NCBI GenBank assembly: GCA_014338405.1 | Contig: JTDE01001364.1 | Coordinates: 15,081 to 79,080, forward strand | DNA length: 64,000 nucleotides | Reading direction: 5' to 3' | DNA from: Paragonimus skrjabini miyazakii | Lineage: Eukaryota > Platyhelminthes > Trematoda > Plagiorchiida > Troglotrematidae | Shown: positions 22,301 to 32,950 of the stretch, piece by piece | Layout of the letters: each line of letters starts with the position of its first letter | Numbering within the stretch: position 1 is the first letter of the stretch | Notes under the pieces: generated by a model | Seen by the model: only the letters and a program-made list of their open reading frames with translations | Database searches by the model: none | Told to the model about the DNA's origin: nothing | Position numbers and translations under genes: made by a program

Positions 22301-23460
22301 ATAGAATGGAAACTTGACTGATTTGTGACTGTTACGTTTAGGGCTGTAAACTCAACATGTCAGTCTGTCATTATTATAGATTTGTAACGTAAACGACGGA
22401 ACGCTTACTGAAAACATCGACCGGAACTAATATGCTAATGCGAATCCAAATATTTAAAAAACCGTGTGTGATGATATCGAGTTTCTCATATGATTATGTA
22501 ACACATCAATTATACTTTTACCTAGCCTGTTAGTTTTCCTGTATGAGCCTTACAAATAGCTTACGACCTGGCCTACAGCACATACAGCACAATCACAGAG
22601 GTAGCCCAAAAAGAGATAAAGTTGATGGACATGTACAATTCACCGTATCATACCTTAGCTCAATGATTAGTGAAGGTATTGGAATGGGTCAAATCACGAC
22701 CGACTTCTGGTAGTCTAACAAATGTCTCTGAGTTTATAGATTCATCTTCATCAGAGCAGAAAGAAGACATATGTTGCGATATGTTAACATTTTGTTTACT
22801 CTCATCAGTCGCAAACGTAAAACATTCCAGTTATATACATCATACAGATAAGGACAGACAGGGATTAGACACGCATACAAGCAAACCAATTATTATGTAA
22901 TCACGACCATGGCAACCCAATAGGTTGTCTCAACCACTTTTGTGCACACAGCGTCGGCTGGTAAGTTCGGATTAGCATCGCTTCACAGAAAGTTAACAAC
23001 TTCGGGTTTCGGTTGCGCAACAACATCTTGAACGAGATTCAGTCCATTCAGTAGATATCATGAACTACACAATGTTCTTGGATGTGACATCTCTACCCAC
23101 TATTCACTAAAGAACAAGTGTTTTGCACATGAGGTGGGGTTGATTGAAGGTACTTTATTTGTGGTTTGATGCACATAATTGTATCCATTGTTGTGAATAG
23201 CGCTCAATTGCCAACATTGACCTAGGCCAATCAGAATGCAGTTAGTAAGCATATGTCATTCAGCCGCTTTAAGCCTCCACTGATAACATGTCTTAGTCCA
23301 CTGAGTTCATGCGTTCAATAACCCTTGGACACCAAGATTATGTTTTCAGATGAATTGTTTTTCAATTTTAAATCCCAAATTATTGCGTCAGGGTCTTGTA
23401 CCAACGTTAAACAAGATAGGTCGAACAGTACATTGTTGAAGAGAGGACGATGTAAAACAG
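19346..23460. other. Long stretch with nothing recognised
   Basis: Only short ORFs with no family resemblance and no convincing acceptor/donor pairs. No tRNA, ribozyme or RT motif seen. Confidence 0.45.
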
Positions 23461-23465
23461 TGCAA

Positions 23466-23512
23466 CTTCGATTTCACTACTTCATCATCAGGCTAAATGT
23501 ATAACACTTGTG
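23466..23512 (-). repeat. Degenerate PLE-tail/hammerhead-like motif
   Basis: The minus strand reads TTTAGCCTGATGATGAAGTA then GTGAAATCGAAGTTGC. It shares TTTAGCCTGATGATGAA with the better-preserved motif at 31870-31910, but the 3' half of stem I and the cleavage dinucleotide are not recognisable. Confidence 0.35.
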
Positions 23513-24409
23513 TTGCAATTTGCAAGGAAATCATTGTCGGTATAACCGAAAATAGTCTGGGAAAGGTTACAAGACTGAGATACACCGAAGACCCAATTGT
23601 GATACGGGAACTGAATAAATGCACTATTTATAGCCCAGGAGTGACGGAGGGAAAAATTGCTTTTCCATTTCTCAATAAGTGGACATATGGTAGCAAATAT
23701 TTGAAATTCTAGTGGAATAACTGGCGAAAGGATCAGATCACAATATCTGAAACTCCACTGCATCGTCAATTGCTTAATAAACAAGACACGATGCGCAGTT
23801 TGGTGAATAAACTACAATTAACTTGGGGAGAACTGTACTTTTTCTCGTTTGATTATCGTTCGAAGTGTGTTCCTACTTCGAAGCTTGTGTTGCATGAGTT
23901 GTAGCGAAATAAGGAGAAAAGAGACTGGGCTTACCACCTAAGCGGACAATTCCAACCAAACAATAATGACACGTTCACAATGTTCTCTTATGGATCTGGA
24001 CGAATTGGTGCTTGAATATTTATCACTGGACCACAAGTGTTGTTGTCCGCAACGTAAATCTAAGCAATTGGATCTACAAGTGCACACAGTGGATTTTAAT
24101 GCATAGTTATCTGATTGCGATGCTAGTGGCACGTAACAATTTCTGACAAGAAGACGTCCGTAAGTGATGAAAAACTTGAGAGTAAAGAAATCGTTCATTC
24201 TTTACTTTCTAAGCACCATAAAGTTGTTGCCATCGTTTCGCCTAACATGACAGACCATAGTAATAAATCCATAGATTATTCGAAGATCCAATCAAGTTTC
24301 ATTAAAAAAATACTGAAGAAAATGAACCACCTCTGGGTGAAATGCTATCTATTTAGAAGTGAATGAAATTGTTTACTAATATACAGTTGAATGGATTTGA
24401 TCCATTCGC

Positions 24410-25077
24410 ATGATGCTTTCCAGACTTTACGGGCTTCTCGAAATTCACAGTCCTGTCGTTCTACGCGGTAGAGTATTGGACCTAAAGAACTCTCCGTATC
24501 ATTCGTTGTACAAGTGGTCTAACTTGTTACATCTCGTCAGGTTGAAGCTCTGAAAACACAGTTTACAAGATTTCTTTGATTGTACGAATATACTCGGAGA
24601 AGTCAGTTTAACTGAACAGTCCATGCAGTCTTTTTAAGTTTCAACCTTATTTACAAGCGTCCCGTTGAAGCAGATTATAGGCTGTCTCTGTGATTATATT
24701 GACGGTAGTGATAGAAACACTCAGGTATCATTGATCAAACCTAAACGAATACTTTATCTGTGCACCTGCAACGTAAAATTTGATATAACTGAAGAAATTT
24801 GTCAACAGTGAGATGATGTCACTTTGAGTCTCCCGATGAGGTAAATATTTCCACTACAAAATTGAAAAATAAACCGCTGAGTTCATCTGTGAGTTATTGC
24901 AAGTTTTGTACTAGGTATGTTAATGACATCCTACGTATGTTCAGCAAAAATGTACATCGGAGTGATAGCTTAACCAGGCTCAACAGTATACACCAAAAGA
25001 TGCAGTCTTCGTTGAATACTAAAATTGTGCTTTCTAGGTTGATGGTTCAATTCAACTTACGTAAAAAGGGTACATAA
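24410..25077 (+). mobile_element. Penelope-like element RT fragment
   Basis: The plus strand has PLE RT motifs in order across changing frames: RLYGLLEIHSPVVLR (PLE RLYGLPKIHKP..PLR) followed by NSPYHSLYKWSNLLHLVR; then STLFTSVPLKQIIGCLCDYI (SLFTNVPL box) and LYLCTCNVKFDIT; then CTRYVNDILRMFSKN with LTRLNSIHQKMQ (YVDDIL box and the LNS.H segment). Motif C is YVND, with one catalytic Asp lost, and there are stops after LKL, after ICQQ and elsewhere. No GIY-YIG domain was found downstream, so the copy is a truncated relic. Chance ORFs do not explain three collinear motifs. Confidence 0.7.
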
Positions 25078-25079
25078 AA

Positions 25080-25914
25080 CGATGAGTACGGGCGTTTTAA
25101 CATTTTTATGTTAACTACTCCAAAAAGAAGCTTGTTCAACCATTTAATTGGCGAAACCGTAAAAATATGCACGGATCATGCAGAGGCTGATAAATTGAAG
25201 ATTTTTACGCGCAGTAGCCATAAAAAGTGGTTGCTTGAAATGGTTTACTGGAGCAGCCGTATAACAGTGAGATGAAAAATCCAACATAAAAATAAGTTAT
25301 GTAATGCGATTTACACTTCAAGGAGGACAAACTAGCTGAAACCATCCCGCATAGGCTTTCAACTGAAGATAGTAAAACATTTCGAGTGGCCAAACTACGA
25401 ATCCATTTTACTTCCAGTCCGACATTGTATCTACGCCTAAACAATATAAAGTGTCTAATTCTCTAGCCTCTTTCTCTGCATACTTATTCACGTGTTTCTC
25501 TAGAAGCACTTCTGTTGGTCAAATGATTGGACTTTTGTCCGGACGAGTTCGTGCATACAACCTATCATGGCTGAATTGTGGAATGGACTAATAAACCAAC
25601 ACTGCTATACTATGAAGTCTTCTGGATTCCATTTACACTGTGACTGCAACGGAGGTATTTCGTTCACTATAAAAGTTTAAACCTATCCAGTATTAGAAAC
25701 TGAGTATTAGAGTTTTGCATTGCTGAAACTAGTGTTATTTACCTCTATAATCCACCCACGTGGGCTCAAAAATCTTTCGTTCATTATAGTGGTCAAACCC
25801 CAATCCTTACAGCTGTCAAGACCCAATGCTCAAATAATGTCTTAATTATAGCTGACGTCATTGACCAACCCACTCACTGTTTATCCGTTTAATGGTCCCT
25901 TGTAAAATTGTGAT
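25080..25914. other. Nothing recognised
   Basis: Between the PLE fragment and the tail-like motif at 25915. It could be decayed PLE 3' sequence, but no GIY-YIG residues were identified. Confidence 0.4.
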
Positions 25915-25975
25915 ATAAATGTGATGTATTTAGCTGAGTAGTGAATCGCCGGAAACGAGTTTTTTCATCATACTG
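25908..25975 (+). repeat. PLE-tail-like motif, degenerate
   Basis: 'gtgatataaatgtgatgtatttag' followed by CTGAGTAGTGAATCGCCGGA and AACGAG matches the motif at 31860-31960. A one-base loss and substitutions in the CTGATGA box break the ribozyme-like core. Confidence 0.45.
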
Positions 25976-27990
25976 CGGTTCTGACAAGTATTCTAGAAAT
26001 CTTAACACGAAGTAAACATAGTATACCACGTGGCTACTCACAGTTAAGCTGACACCCTTATTCAATCACATCCAGTGATTTTTATAGACAGTATGTTTCG
26101 GCACTTGTTTAAAAAATCGTGGGGAATAATCTGGCCGATGAATAAATCAGTCAGTAACGCAGTTGCAGCTTACTTGGCAAGAAACGATCACTAAGTCAAT
26201 GTATTTCTATATTTCACTGGCCTAAAGAGAGTGTTGCCTGGCCAGTATTTCGATTGTTCGCTGACGAACTTTGATCAATGCTGAGTATGTCAGCTCTTAA
26301 AGCAATACTCTCTTGAGTGACCGGGAAGTTAGTCTGGTGTTTCTAACTGCTAGTGATTTACTCTTCCGGCTGACATGGAATCAGTTAGTCTCCTAATGGA
26401 CGTAATAAAGACGAAAATTGTAAGGTTTAAGCAATACGCCTTTTCGTTCGCAGCTTTCATAGTTTATATGTGTACTTTCCCGGCCGACCTGTAACCAAAA
26501 GAGGTGACCAGGCTCTAATTTCGACCTTCTATGGGCTCATCTATAGCGCACATCTGTCTTATTCGATAGCAGATTTCTAGTTTATACATATGAGGCCAGC
26601 ATACTGACCACTGCTACCGAAGTTATTTCACATGTGCTGTGACCGATTTTTCCAAATCAACGTACAACCATAATCACTGTAGTCTGACTGATGCCGAGTG
26701 GTGTGGTCGTTTATTCAATTCTTAAGTACATAAATTGAAATGAGTATAAAGACTTGTCTGGATTGGGTCAATTAATATAAGAAATCTAAGTTTTGACGTG
26801 CACATCGATAAAGTAACGGCGAAAAGTGGTGCCATGTACGAACTCGATGTAACAGCTGTCATATATGTCTAACAGATATAGTTTGTCATATGAACTAGTG
26901 AAGTGGTTTGTTTTTTTCTTCATGAATTATTCATGATTTAAATGACATTACGAACAGCTTTGTTTTATCGTATCCTTGTAGACAAAACATGATCAGCTCT
27001 GTAGCTCAGATGCACACACAGACTACAGTGACATGCAGCTTCACCAGAATTTTAAATACTGTGCTTAACTAAGGTGAACGATTGGTCTGAATCGTAGTGT
27101 ACATGAATGCGTGTGTGTGTGCATACATGCATTTGCATGATTACGAAATTTAAACAAGGTCTGGTTTGTGTTCAGGTTGGTCAGGTTCATTAAGAATATA
27201 GACTGTGAAACAATATCACCTGGTATTACTGTCAAATGGTTTCGACAGGTTACAAATTGGGATATTGATAGCATACTAAAAAGGAAATTTGTGAGTCGAA
27301 ACACTACTTTCCATATGACTGGTAATAATTTTATTTATTTATATAAAGATGGATGTGTCTGATGTATTATCAAGCTTTACGTTTCATATGTGGGTTTTGT
27401 AACTTATTGTGAAACAGTGGTGCTTTTAATACTCAACAGAACTAAATGAGACAATACTTCTATGTACTTTTGTTGGAAATCCATTACAGAGCTGAAATGT
27501 TTGGATTACTTAAATAATATACGGTTTCGAACAAATCGATTAACGAGAAAAGATGTCAAAATAGAAACAAACTACGTATATCGTTTACTTTGAAGAGCGA
27601 TATAGATATCTTTGTTCAGAGAAGGAGTAAACGGTTACACTAAAATTAAGCAACAGAGATATTAAAAAAGTTGAATGTGAAAACAAGCTATCTGTAAAAT
27701 GTGAGACGTTGCATGGCTAGGGACATTCAACAGTTGACAATTCCTCTCACAAAAATAACAGGCGTTAATGGGCCAGTCATCAAATGAAAAGTTATATGTA
27801 GCTTATATACTGAACAGTTTTGGAATGTAAAATAAAATACATGAAAAATAATGAAAAGAAAATAGGCGAACGATCAGTCTCACAAAATCAAAAAGCTATT
27901 CAGGGTACAGAAGTGCTATCACAGTCAAGGCTCACGAATCGGGACAGAAAAATGTCCTTCATAGTGAAACAACTGTAAGAGAGGTGGCAA
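25976..27990. other. Nothing recognised
   Basis: No coding or RNA signature, apart from a short GT run near 27110. The right end (27850-27990) probably contains the 3' UTR of the R2-like element on the minus strand. Confidence 0.4.
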
Positions 27991-27993
27991 GAG

Positions 27994-28991
27994 TTAACGC
28001 CAGATTCCTCGCATAAATGCGTCGGAGGTTTTTAGGGAGCCTAGAACAGTCGGTAGGCATAAATCCGTGACTGTGTAGGAGGTCAGCCCCAGTCGAAGAA
28101 TAGCGTTACTCGATGAAGGAAATATAATATCACGAAAAGAGATGATCACAGGTGAATGATAAACAGAGTTCACATCACAGCCCAAAGTATGGAGGACTGA
28201 CTGAATAGCGGCATTATGAGAGTCGGTCCCGTACTTCGCAATCTTGTCTGTCCAGGCTAATTGGCTTCGGTAATCATCCACAATACTGACGTCAAGCATC
28301 ACAGCAGCATCGTCACGAACCACGATCACATCCGGTTTGATAAACGAGCTCGTCGTTGGTACTCGCAACTCCTCGAAGACTGTATAGCTCAATTTGCGTA
28401 GTCGCATTGCCGGATCTTTAGCCACACGGTTGTGTCGGGCTCAGCGCACGTCATGGGTGATCCAGCATGACTGTAGAATATGAGCAAGGCTTTTCGGTTG
28501 ACCGCAGTTGCCACGGCAGAGGACTGAGTGGTCACTTCGGCCACCTCGTGAATTTCGGACTTTAGTCCGAGATTTCTTGGGAAGATGCGATCTGGGTTAA
28601 GCAGCCAACGATTCGACAGTGGAGAGCGTGACACTTCCTGAAGACCACGGCCATCAAGCGAATGGTAGAGTTTATCCATCCATGCCATATAGGCTTCCTC
28701 TTTGTTCGTCACCACTACACCCTGAACGCGTACTGGGATGTTCATTTCCCTCAAGATAGGGCCAAACGAATTATCTATGACCACATTCTGCAAAACTGGA
28801 CATTGATTGAAGAGAAGTCTTTCCACTCGAGATTTACGCGAGATTGGAATAGTTGTAGACAAACTCGGGATGCCCAAACCACCAAAACGAATTGGGGGCA
28901 TGGATGTAGCTGATTGGTGTGTCTTTAGGAAGGCGAAGCCACTGCCGAACCAACTGGCAAATCGTACAGTCCATGGCTTTGAGCGTGTCAC
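27994..28991 (-). pseudogene. R2-like CCHC knuckle and restriction-like endonuclease
   Basis: 28991-28389 covers the region after the RT (RFGGLGIPSL, then AYMAWMDKLYHSLDGRGLQE). After a frame change the knuckle C-x3-C-x7-H-x4-C reads CRGNCGQPKSLAHILQSC. The endonuclease ORF 28425-27994 has PDVIVVRDDAAVMLD (PD-x12-D) and AWTDKIAKYG with the downstream Lys of the active site. In R2 this domain makes the first-strand nick. The last 143 codons are uninterrupted, so the C-terminus is the best-preserved part. Confidence 0.75.
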
Positions 28992-29279
28992 GGTGGACTC
29001 GGCTCAGCACTAATGGGTGATTCATATTCGGGATCAGATGCTGTCTCAGCAGTTCAAGACGCTGGTGTGGCTTCAAGGGCGCTTTGGTGGTTTCATCCAG
29101 CATCGTACGAAGTTGCAGACGGTGGTTAGTGAATGCTTTATCCTTCCAGGTGAACGGAATACCTAGATAGGTCACCGAGTCGGAGGCGCTTAGTGAGTGG
29201 ATAATGTCCGGGCCGAAGTGGATAGACTCATCGGAGATGGCAGTTACATTGTGTTTATGGTCACCACGGATGACCATGA

Positions 29280-30588
29280 GTTTAGTCTTATGCGTGTTGA
29301 TCTACAGTCCGGATAGTTCCAGGGCACTAGCGGCGGCTGCAAGCCCCTCAGAGAGACGCGTAGGATTCTCAGCTAGAAGGATCAGATCGTCGGCCTAAGC
29401 GAAACCGCTAACCAGTGTGTCGTGGAACTGGTAGCCAAGCTCCGGTCGAGATAGAGCCAACACCTCATCCATTGCCATGATGAATAATAGCGGGAACAGT
29501 GGGTCACCCTGGCGAACACGACGCTAGAACCAGGGAACAGAGTCATTGAGCGTGGCGGAAGCATTCATGTAGGATTCGGCAATGTTTTGCGTTAGAGGTG
29601 GAGGAGCACCGAAGGCTCGGGCCGATCTGATAATCGAATCTTGTGAGGTAGAATCGAACGCTTTGGACACGTCGATGAAAGCCGCACACAGACTAGAAGA
29701 GGTAATACATGAGTTCCGAAGCATCGCATGAAGCAGGGAGGTCGCCTCAAGGCAACCGTCACGATGTAGGAATGCAAACTGGAGGGCGGGCAGTTGCAAG
29801 CGTGAATTCCAACGATCGGCCAATATTTTGTGGACAAAACGTATCAACGTTGAAGATACGGCGATGGGTCTGAGCTCGGTGGGGGATGAAGGATTGTTTA
29901 CTTTGGGTACAAGCGTGATGTGAGAGTGGCACAAATGGACAGGACAACATTGGGTTAGCAGGAAAAGGTTGAAATATCCAGCCAAGGCATCAGCTTTCAT
30001 ACGCTTCAAATGTTTGGGCAACAATTTGTCCAAACCCGGAGCGGTGTTTCCCATATGCTTCAAGGTGCGTGATACTTCATCCTCAGTGATCGGGTCGACC
30101 AATGACTAGTCCAGAAGCAGAATTGTGCGAGATGGTCGCTCATCAACATGTGGATGAGCTGATAGTACCTCGGACCAGTATTCGTTGGAATTATCTGCAA
30201 GGCCGCGGTTCATCTTATAGGCAGTTCGTCAGTTTCCAGAGAAGACTGCAAACGCGGCGTCTTTCTTACGCTGGTGGTAGAGCGTTTGGATCGCTGCATA
30301 GTTAGCCTTCCGTATCTGTTTCGTGGTCAGATGGGTTCCGACGTAAACACGACCACGTCGTCGAATGACAAGTCGCCAGGTGTACGGAAAAGCTAGTGAA
30401 GCGTGCATGTTCAACAGTGATTTAGCTTGCACCACTGTGGAAATGCCTGCCTGAAAACCGCTGGCAATAGCTAGTAGTTCATCGCTGTGAAGGAAAGCCT
30501 CGCAATTGGACTCCAGTTGGGTAATCACTGTTTGGATCAAACAGGTAAACCACTGAGAGTGATCAGCAGCTTGGAACCCAATATCCAA
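29280..30588 (-). pseudogene. R2-like reverse transcriptase domain, stop-riddled
   Basis: One continuous frame with five in-frame stops (30229, about 30108, 29524, 29395, 29302). Visible RT segments: TLKHMGNTAPGLDKLLPKHL, HITLVPKVNNPSSPTELRPI, LCAAFIDVSKAFDSTSQDSI (motif A, Asp kept), RRVRQGDPLFPLLF (motif B), then FA*ADDLILLAE (motif C), where the Tyr of YADD is a TAG stop at 29395-29397. No other element in the window shares this RT type. Substitution stops rather than deletions suggest slow decay after insertion. Confidence 0.8.
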
Positions 30589-30595
30589 TGTCGTG

Positions 30596-31078
30596 TTAGT
30601 CTGTGAGACGGTGGTTGGATCGGCAGCAAGGACAGTATTCCTCTGTCAATTCAGCGCATACAGACGAGTCCGAATGCTCTCCAAAGTACGACCTGGGAAA
30701 TGCGACAAGAGCTAATGGTGAAGTTTGCGTCGAGTAGGGCACGACGGAGCCATCGGCAAATCTGATAAGAGAAGCCGATTGTTGCGGAGACCAATTGAAT
30801 CCGGTGTTTTTCATGGACATGAGCTTTTCATGATTGCGTTCGACGGGATGTGCATGCCTTCTGTGTTGACTGAAACCAATTTTGGTGGAGAAGCTGCGGT
30901 CACAGTTGGCACAGTCGAAGATTGTGGCAGGCTGGGTGTCCACTTCCTGTTCTGGACCATTCCTGTGTCGATGCATACGAGTATGCGCCGACAAGCCAAC
31001 ATTCGATTTGCAAATCTGGCCACATTCTGAACAGATGTACTCCGCTCGCCTATCCTGTGTACTGGTAGTTGCCTGCAC
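30596..31078 (-). pseudogene. R2-like N-terminal zinc-finger region
   Basis: A 160-codon ORF. Finger 1: CSECGQICKSNVGLSAHTRM followed by H (C-x2-C-x12-H-x3-H). Finger 2: CDRSFSTKIGFSQHRRHAH preceded by CAN (C-x2-C-x12-H-x4-H); the second finger closely resembles the R2 consensus (CDRSF.T..G...H...H). In R2 proteins such fingers bind the target DNA. The C-terminal part contains EEYCPCC. The ORF loses frame near 30620: one base shift joins it to the ORF beginning at 30588 (..TTLDIGFQAADHSQWF). The start Met at 31078 is the first available and may not be the true N-terminus, since R2-A members have a further finger upstream. Confidence 0.75.
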
Positions 31079-31474
31079 GGAGGTGCTGGCGGTAATTTCA
31101 TTGCCTTGATAAAATGTAACCAGTACGATTAAAACCAGGTAGAATGATTGGCCCTATCTGGAGTTGCTGAACTCTTAGCCAGTCAAGGCTTGCACCAAAA
31201 CCGCCCAGTCGGCACCACAAGGCGGTGGTCCACCGCGCCGACCAGTTACTTTTGCCCATGCTATGTGCGTTCAATCAGTCTTTAGCTGACAAATCTAAAA
31301 CGATGACATTAGACTCAAGGTCTGACCGCCGATTAGTACTTACCTTTGCTCGATATTAGGGTTGATTTAAGTTTCACTGCAGACAGCAGAGAAGTAGTGA
31401 ACAGTTGTTTCGACCTAGTTGGGTCTCATCAGCATCATACACGCCTGAGTGTGAATTAGCGTTATGAGTACAAC

Positions 31475-31625
31475 CTGCTGCTTATTCATTGGTCGTAGGC
31501 TCGATTCTCCGAAGTATGTGGTAATGACAAAATCCAGCTAGTTTGAAACAGCTGTCCACTACTTCGCTGGTGGTCCCTACCATCGACTGTTTACAAAAAA
31601 CCTTTGTCAGTCGCTTTCGGGGGGA
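31475..31625 (+). repeat. Dispersed repeat, copy 1 (partner at 45035)
   Basis: 'cgtaggctcgattctccgaa' with 'gtggtaatgacaaa' and 'cgctggtggtccctaccatc' aligns with 45062-45175 ('gatcctggattcgagtttccga', 'ggtggtgacgacag', 'cactggtggtcgctgggatc', 'gctgtttgtgacaa'). The GGATTCGAGTTTCC in the partner resembles a box B, so a tRNA-derived SINE is possible. Confidence 0.4.
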
Positions 31626-31868
31626 TGTGGTGAATGGTTACTCGATTGAAAGCCAACCATAAAACGGTTGAGCGATTTCAGCACAATGAAGTGCAACAGC
31701 TAAGGAAAGTACTGAAGGTTGTACTGTCTAACATGCAATCGAAACAGTTCAGATAAACCTTATTTACTCCATGACATGACAAGATAATGATTGAATAAAT
31801 TACGCCTATGGGAATATGAAATATTACATGCCTTTTTATTACCAATTAATATTCTTCAAAAATACTGT

Positions 31869-31910
31869 GTAGCGAACAAGCTCGTTTTCAGTGATTCATC
31901 ATCAGGCTAA
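31869..31910 (-). ncRNA. Hammerhead-like motif of PLE type
   Basis: The minus strand reads TAGC (31909-31906), CTGATGA (31905-31899), a 9-nt helix II region TGAATCACT, GAAA (31889-31886), ACGAGCTTGTT, C (31874) and GCTA (31873-31870). TAGC/GCTA makes stem I, and AACG/TGTT makes a 4-bp stem III around AGCT with one G-U. All invariant core residues (CUGAUGA, GAAA, U-C) are in place. Stem II is the weak point: only one convincing pair. Three other copies (23466, 25908, 31941) share the flank TTTAGC..TGA and support a repeat family. Hammerheads are known in PLE terminal repeats. Confidence 0.5.
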
Positions 31911-31960
31911 ATACATCACATTTAAAATTCGTGATATAAATGTTATGTATTTAGCCTGAT
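31901..31960. repeat. Perfectly spaced palindrome
   Basis: Arms 31901-31920 (atcaggctaaatacatcaca) and 31941-31960 (tgttatgtatttagcctgat) are inverted with a single mismatch, separated by a 20-bp AT-rich spacer. The left arm overlaps the hammerhead-like motif, so two copies of one element tail meet head-to-head here. Confidence 0.75.
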
Positions 31961-32804
31961 AATATTCATCAATTGAGTGGACGTTTTCAGCTGACTGACT
32001 CCTGTTTAACTCACCGATTCATGGCGCTTGAAATAGATGAAATATATTCAACCATGTACCATACTAGAGTGGATAAAAGTGTTTGCACAATTTGCCGACA
32101 GGCAGAGCGGTAATTATTGAATAAAAATTATGTAGACAGGAGAACGTTTTCAGTTTGGGTTAGAACACAACAGTACTGAATGATTATTGTCGAATAAAGA
32201 TTAAATCACAACGTGTGCTATTATCCCGGGAGGTGAATTTTCAAAAACCAGTGTAAGTAAAACGACTAAGAAACATAATTCCCATCTTTATGAAGAAAAA
32301 AACAGTGATTGATTAAGGAAACAGCGGTGCTCAAAACTCATTAGTGAGGATCGGCATTACTAAGGTAGTTGAACACATGACGAAGGATTATCACACTATA
32401 CGCGGAAGTTTGAATAAACAACTGACGAACAAATACGAGGTACAATGTGCAAAAAGAATTGTGAAGGTTTAAACCATTTATAATTGAAATAGCTTAAGTA
32501 AGGAGATGTTACTGTGCAGTTTCAAAACGTCCAAAATAGAATCTAATACACCCAAGATTGAACTGTAGATGTTTGATCGTCCCTTTTGGTACGCTCTCAA
32601 TCGCTTGACCCAGAACCGAGAAAGAGAATAGATGCGGCAACAGCGTTTACTGAGAGGATGAGGCGAGTCAGAATTAGCCCACAGAGGCTCTAAATTTAAA
32701 GGGTGAAATGAATACCATACATGGCCAACAAGATGCATAGCAAATCAATCGAGACAATCAAATCTAGCAGTCAAAGTTTTAGAACAAATCACGTTATAGG
32801 GGGT

Positions 32805-32950
32805 ATCAGAAAGTGAACACGAGAAAACAGCTCAGATAACGTACAGGTGTTCGATCGCGCAGCTGCAATCTGATTAACTGAGTGAGATTGATTAGCTCAG
32901 TGAGTTAAAACATATCAGTTCATTCGAGGCCGGATCGATCAATCTATATG
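32805..32950 (+). repeat. Dispersed repeat, copy 2, with tRNA-like head
   Basis: 'cgagaaaacagctcagataa' and 'cgtacaggtgttcgatcgcg' match 13385-13445. It is followed by TTAGCTCAGTGAGTTAAAAC (box A-like) and GTTCATTCGAGGCCGG (a broken box B). Probably a tRNA-related SINE, but too diverged to be certain. Confidence 0.4.

Larger units (their letters stand above)
27994..31101 (-). mobile_element. R2-like LINE, near full length, inactivated
   Basis: Minus-strand order: two C2H2 zinc fingers (31033-30830), an N-terminal linker, RT (30102-29280), thumb/linker with GGLGIPSL (about 28890-28500), a CCHC knuckle (CRGNCGQPKSLAHILQSC, about 28515-28455), and a restriction-like endonuclease (KPDVIVVRDDAAVMLDVS, a PD-x12-D motif, 28340-28290). 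This is the single-ORF layout of the R2 group, which nicks a target with the C-terminal nuclease and primes cDNA synthesis there. Total about 3.1 kb. Damage: a frameshift near 30620, TGA at 30229, TAG near 30108, TAG at 29524, TAG at 29395 (the Tyr of YADD), TAG at 29302, frame changes near 28890 and 28500, and TGA near 28440. The flanks show no 28S rRNA sequence. Confidence 0.85.

Noticed and set aside
22803..22840. Hammerhead-like CTGATGAG on the minus strand
   Set aside because: No GAAA box at a suitable distance and no stem pairing.
27994..31101. R2 inserted in a 28S rRNA gene
   Set aside because: Neither flank resembles 28S sequence near the usual R2 site.
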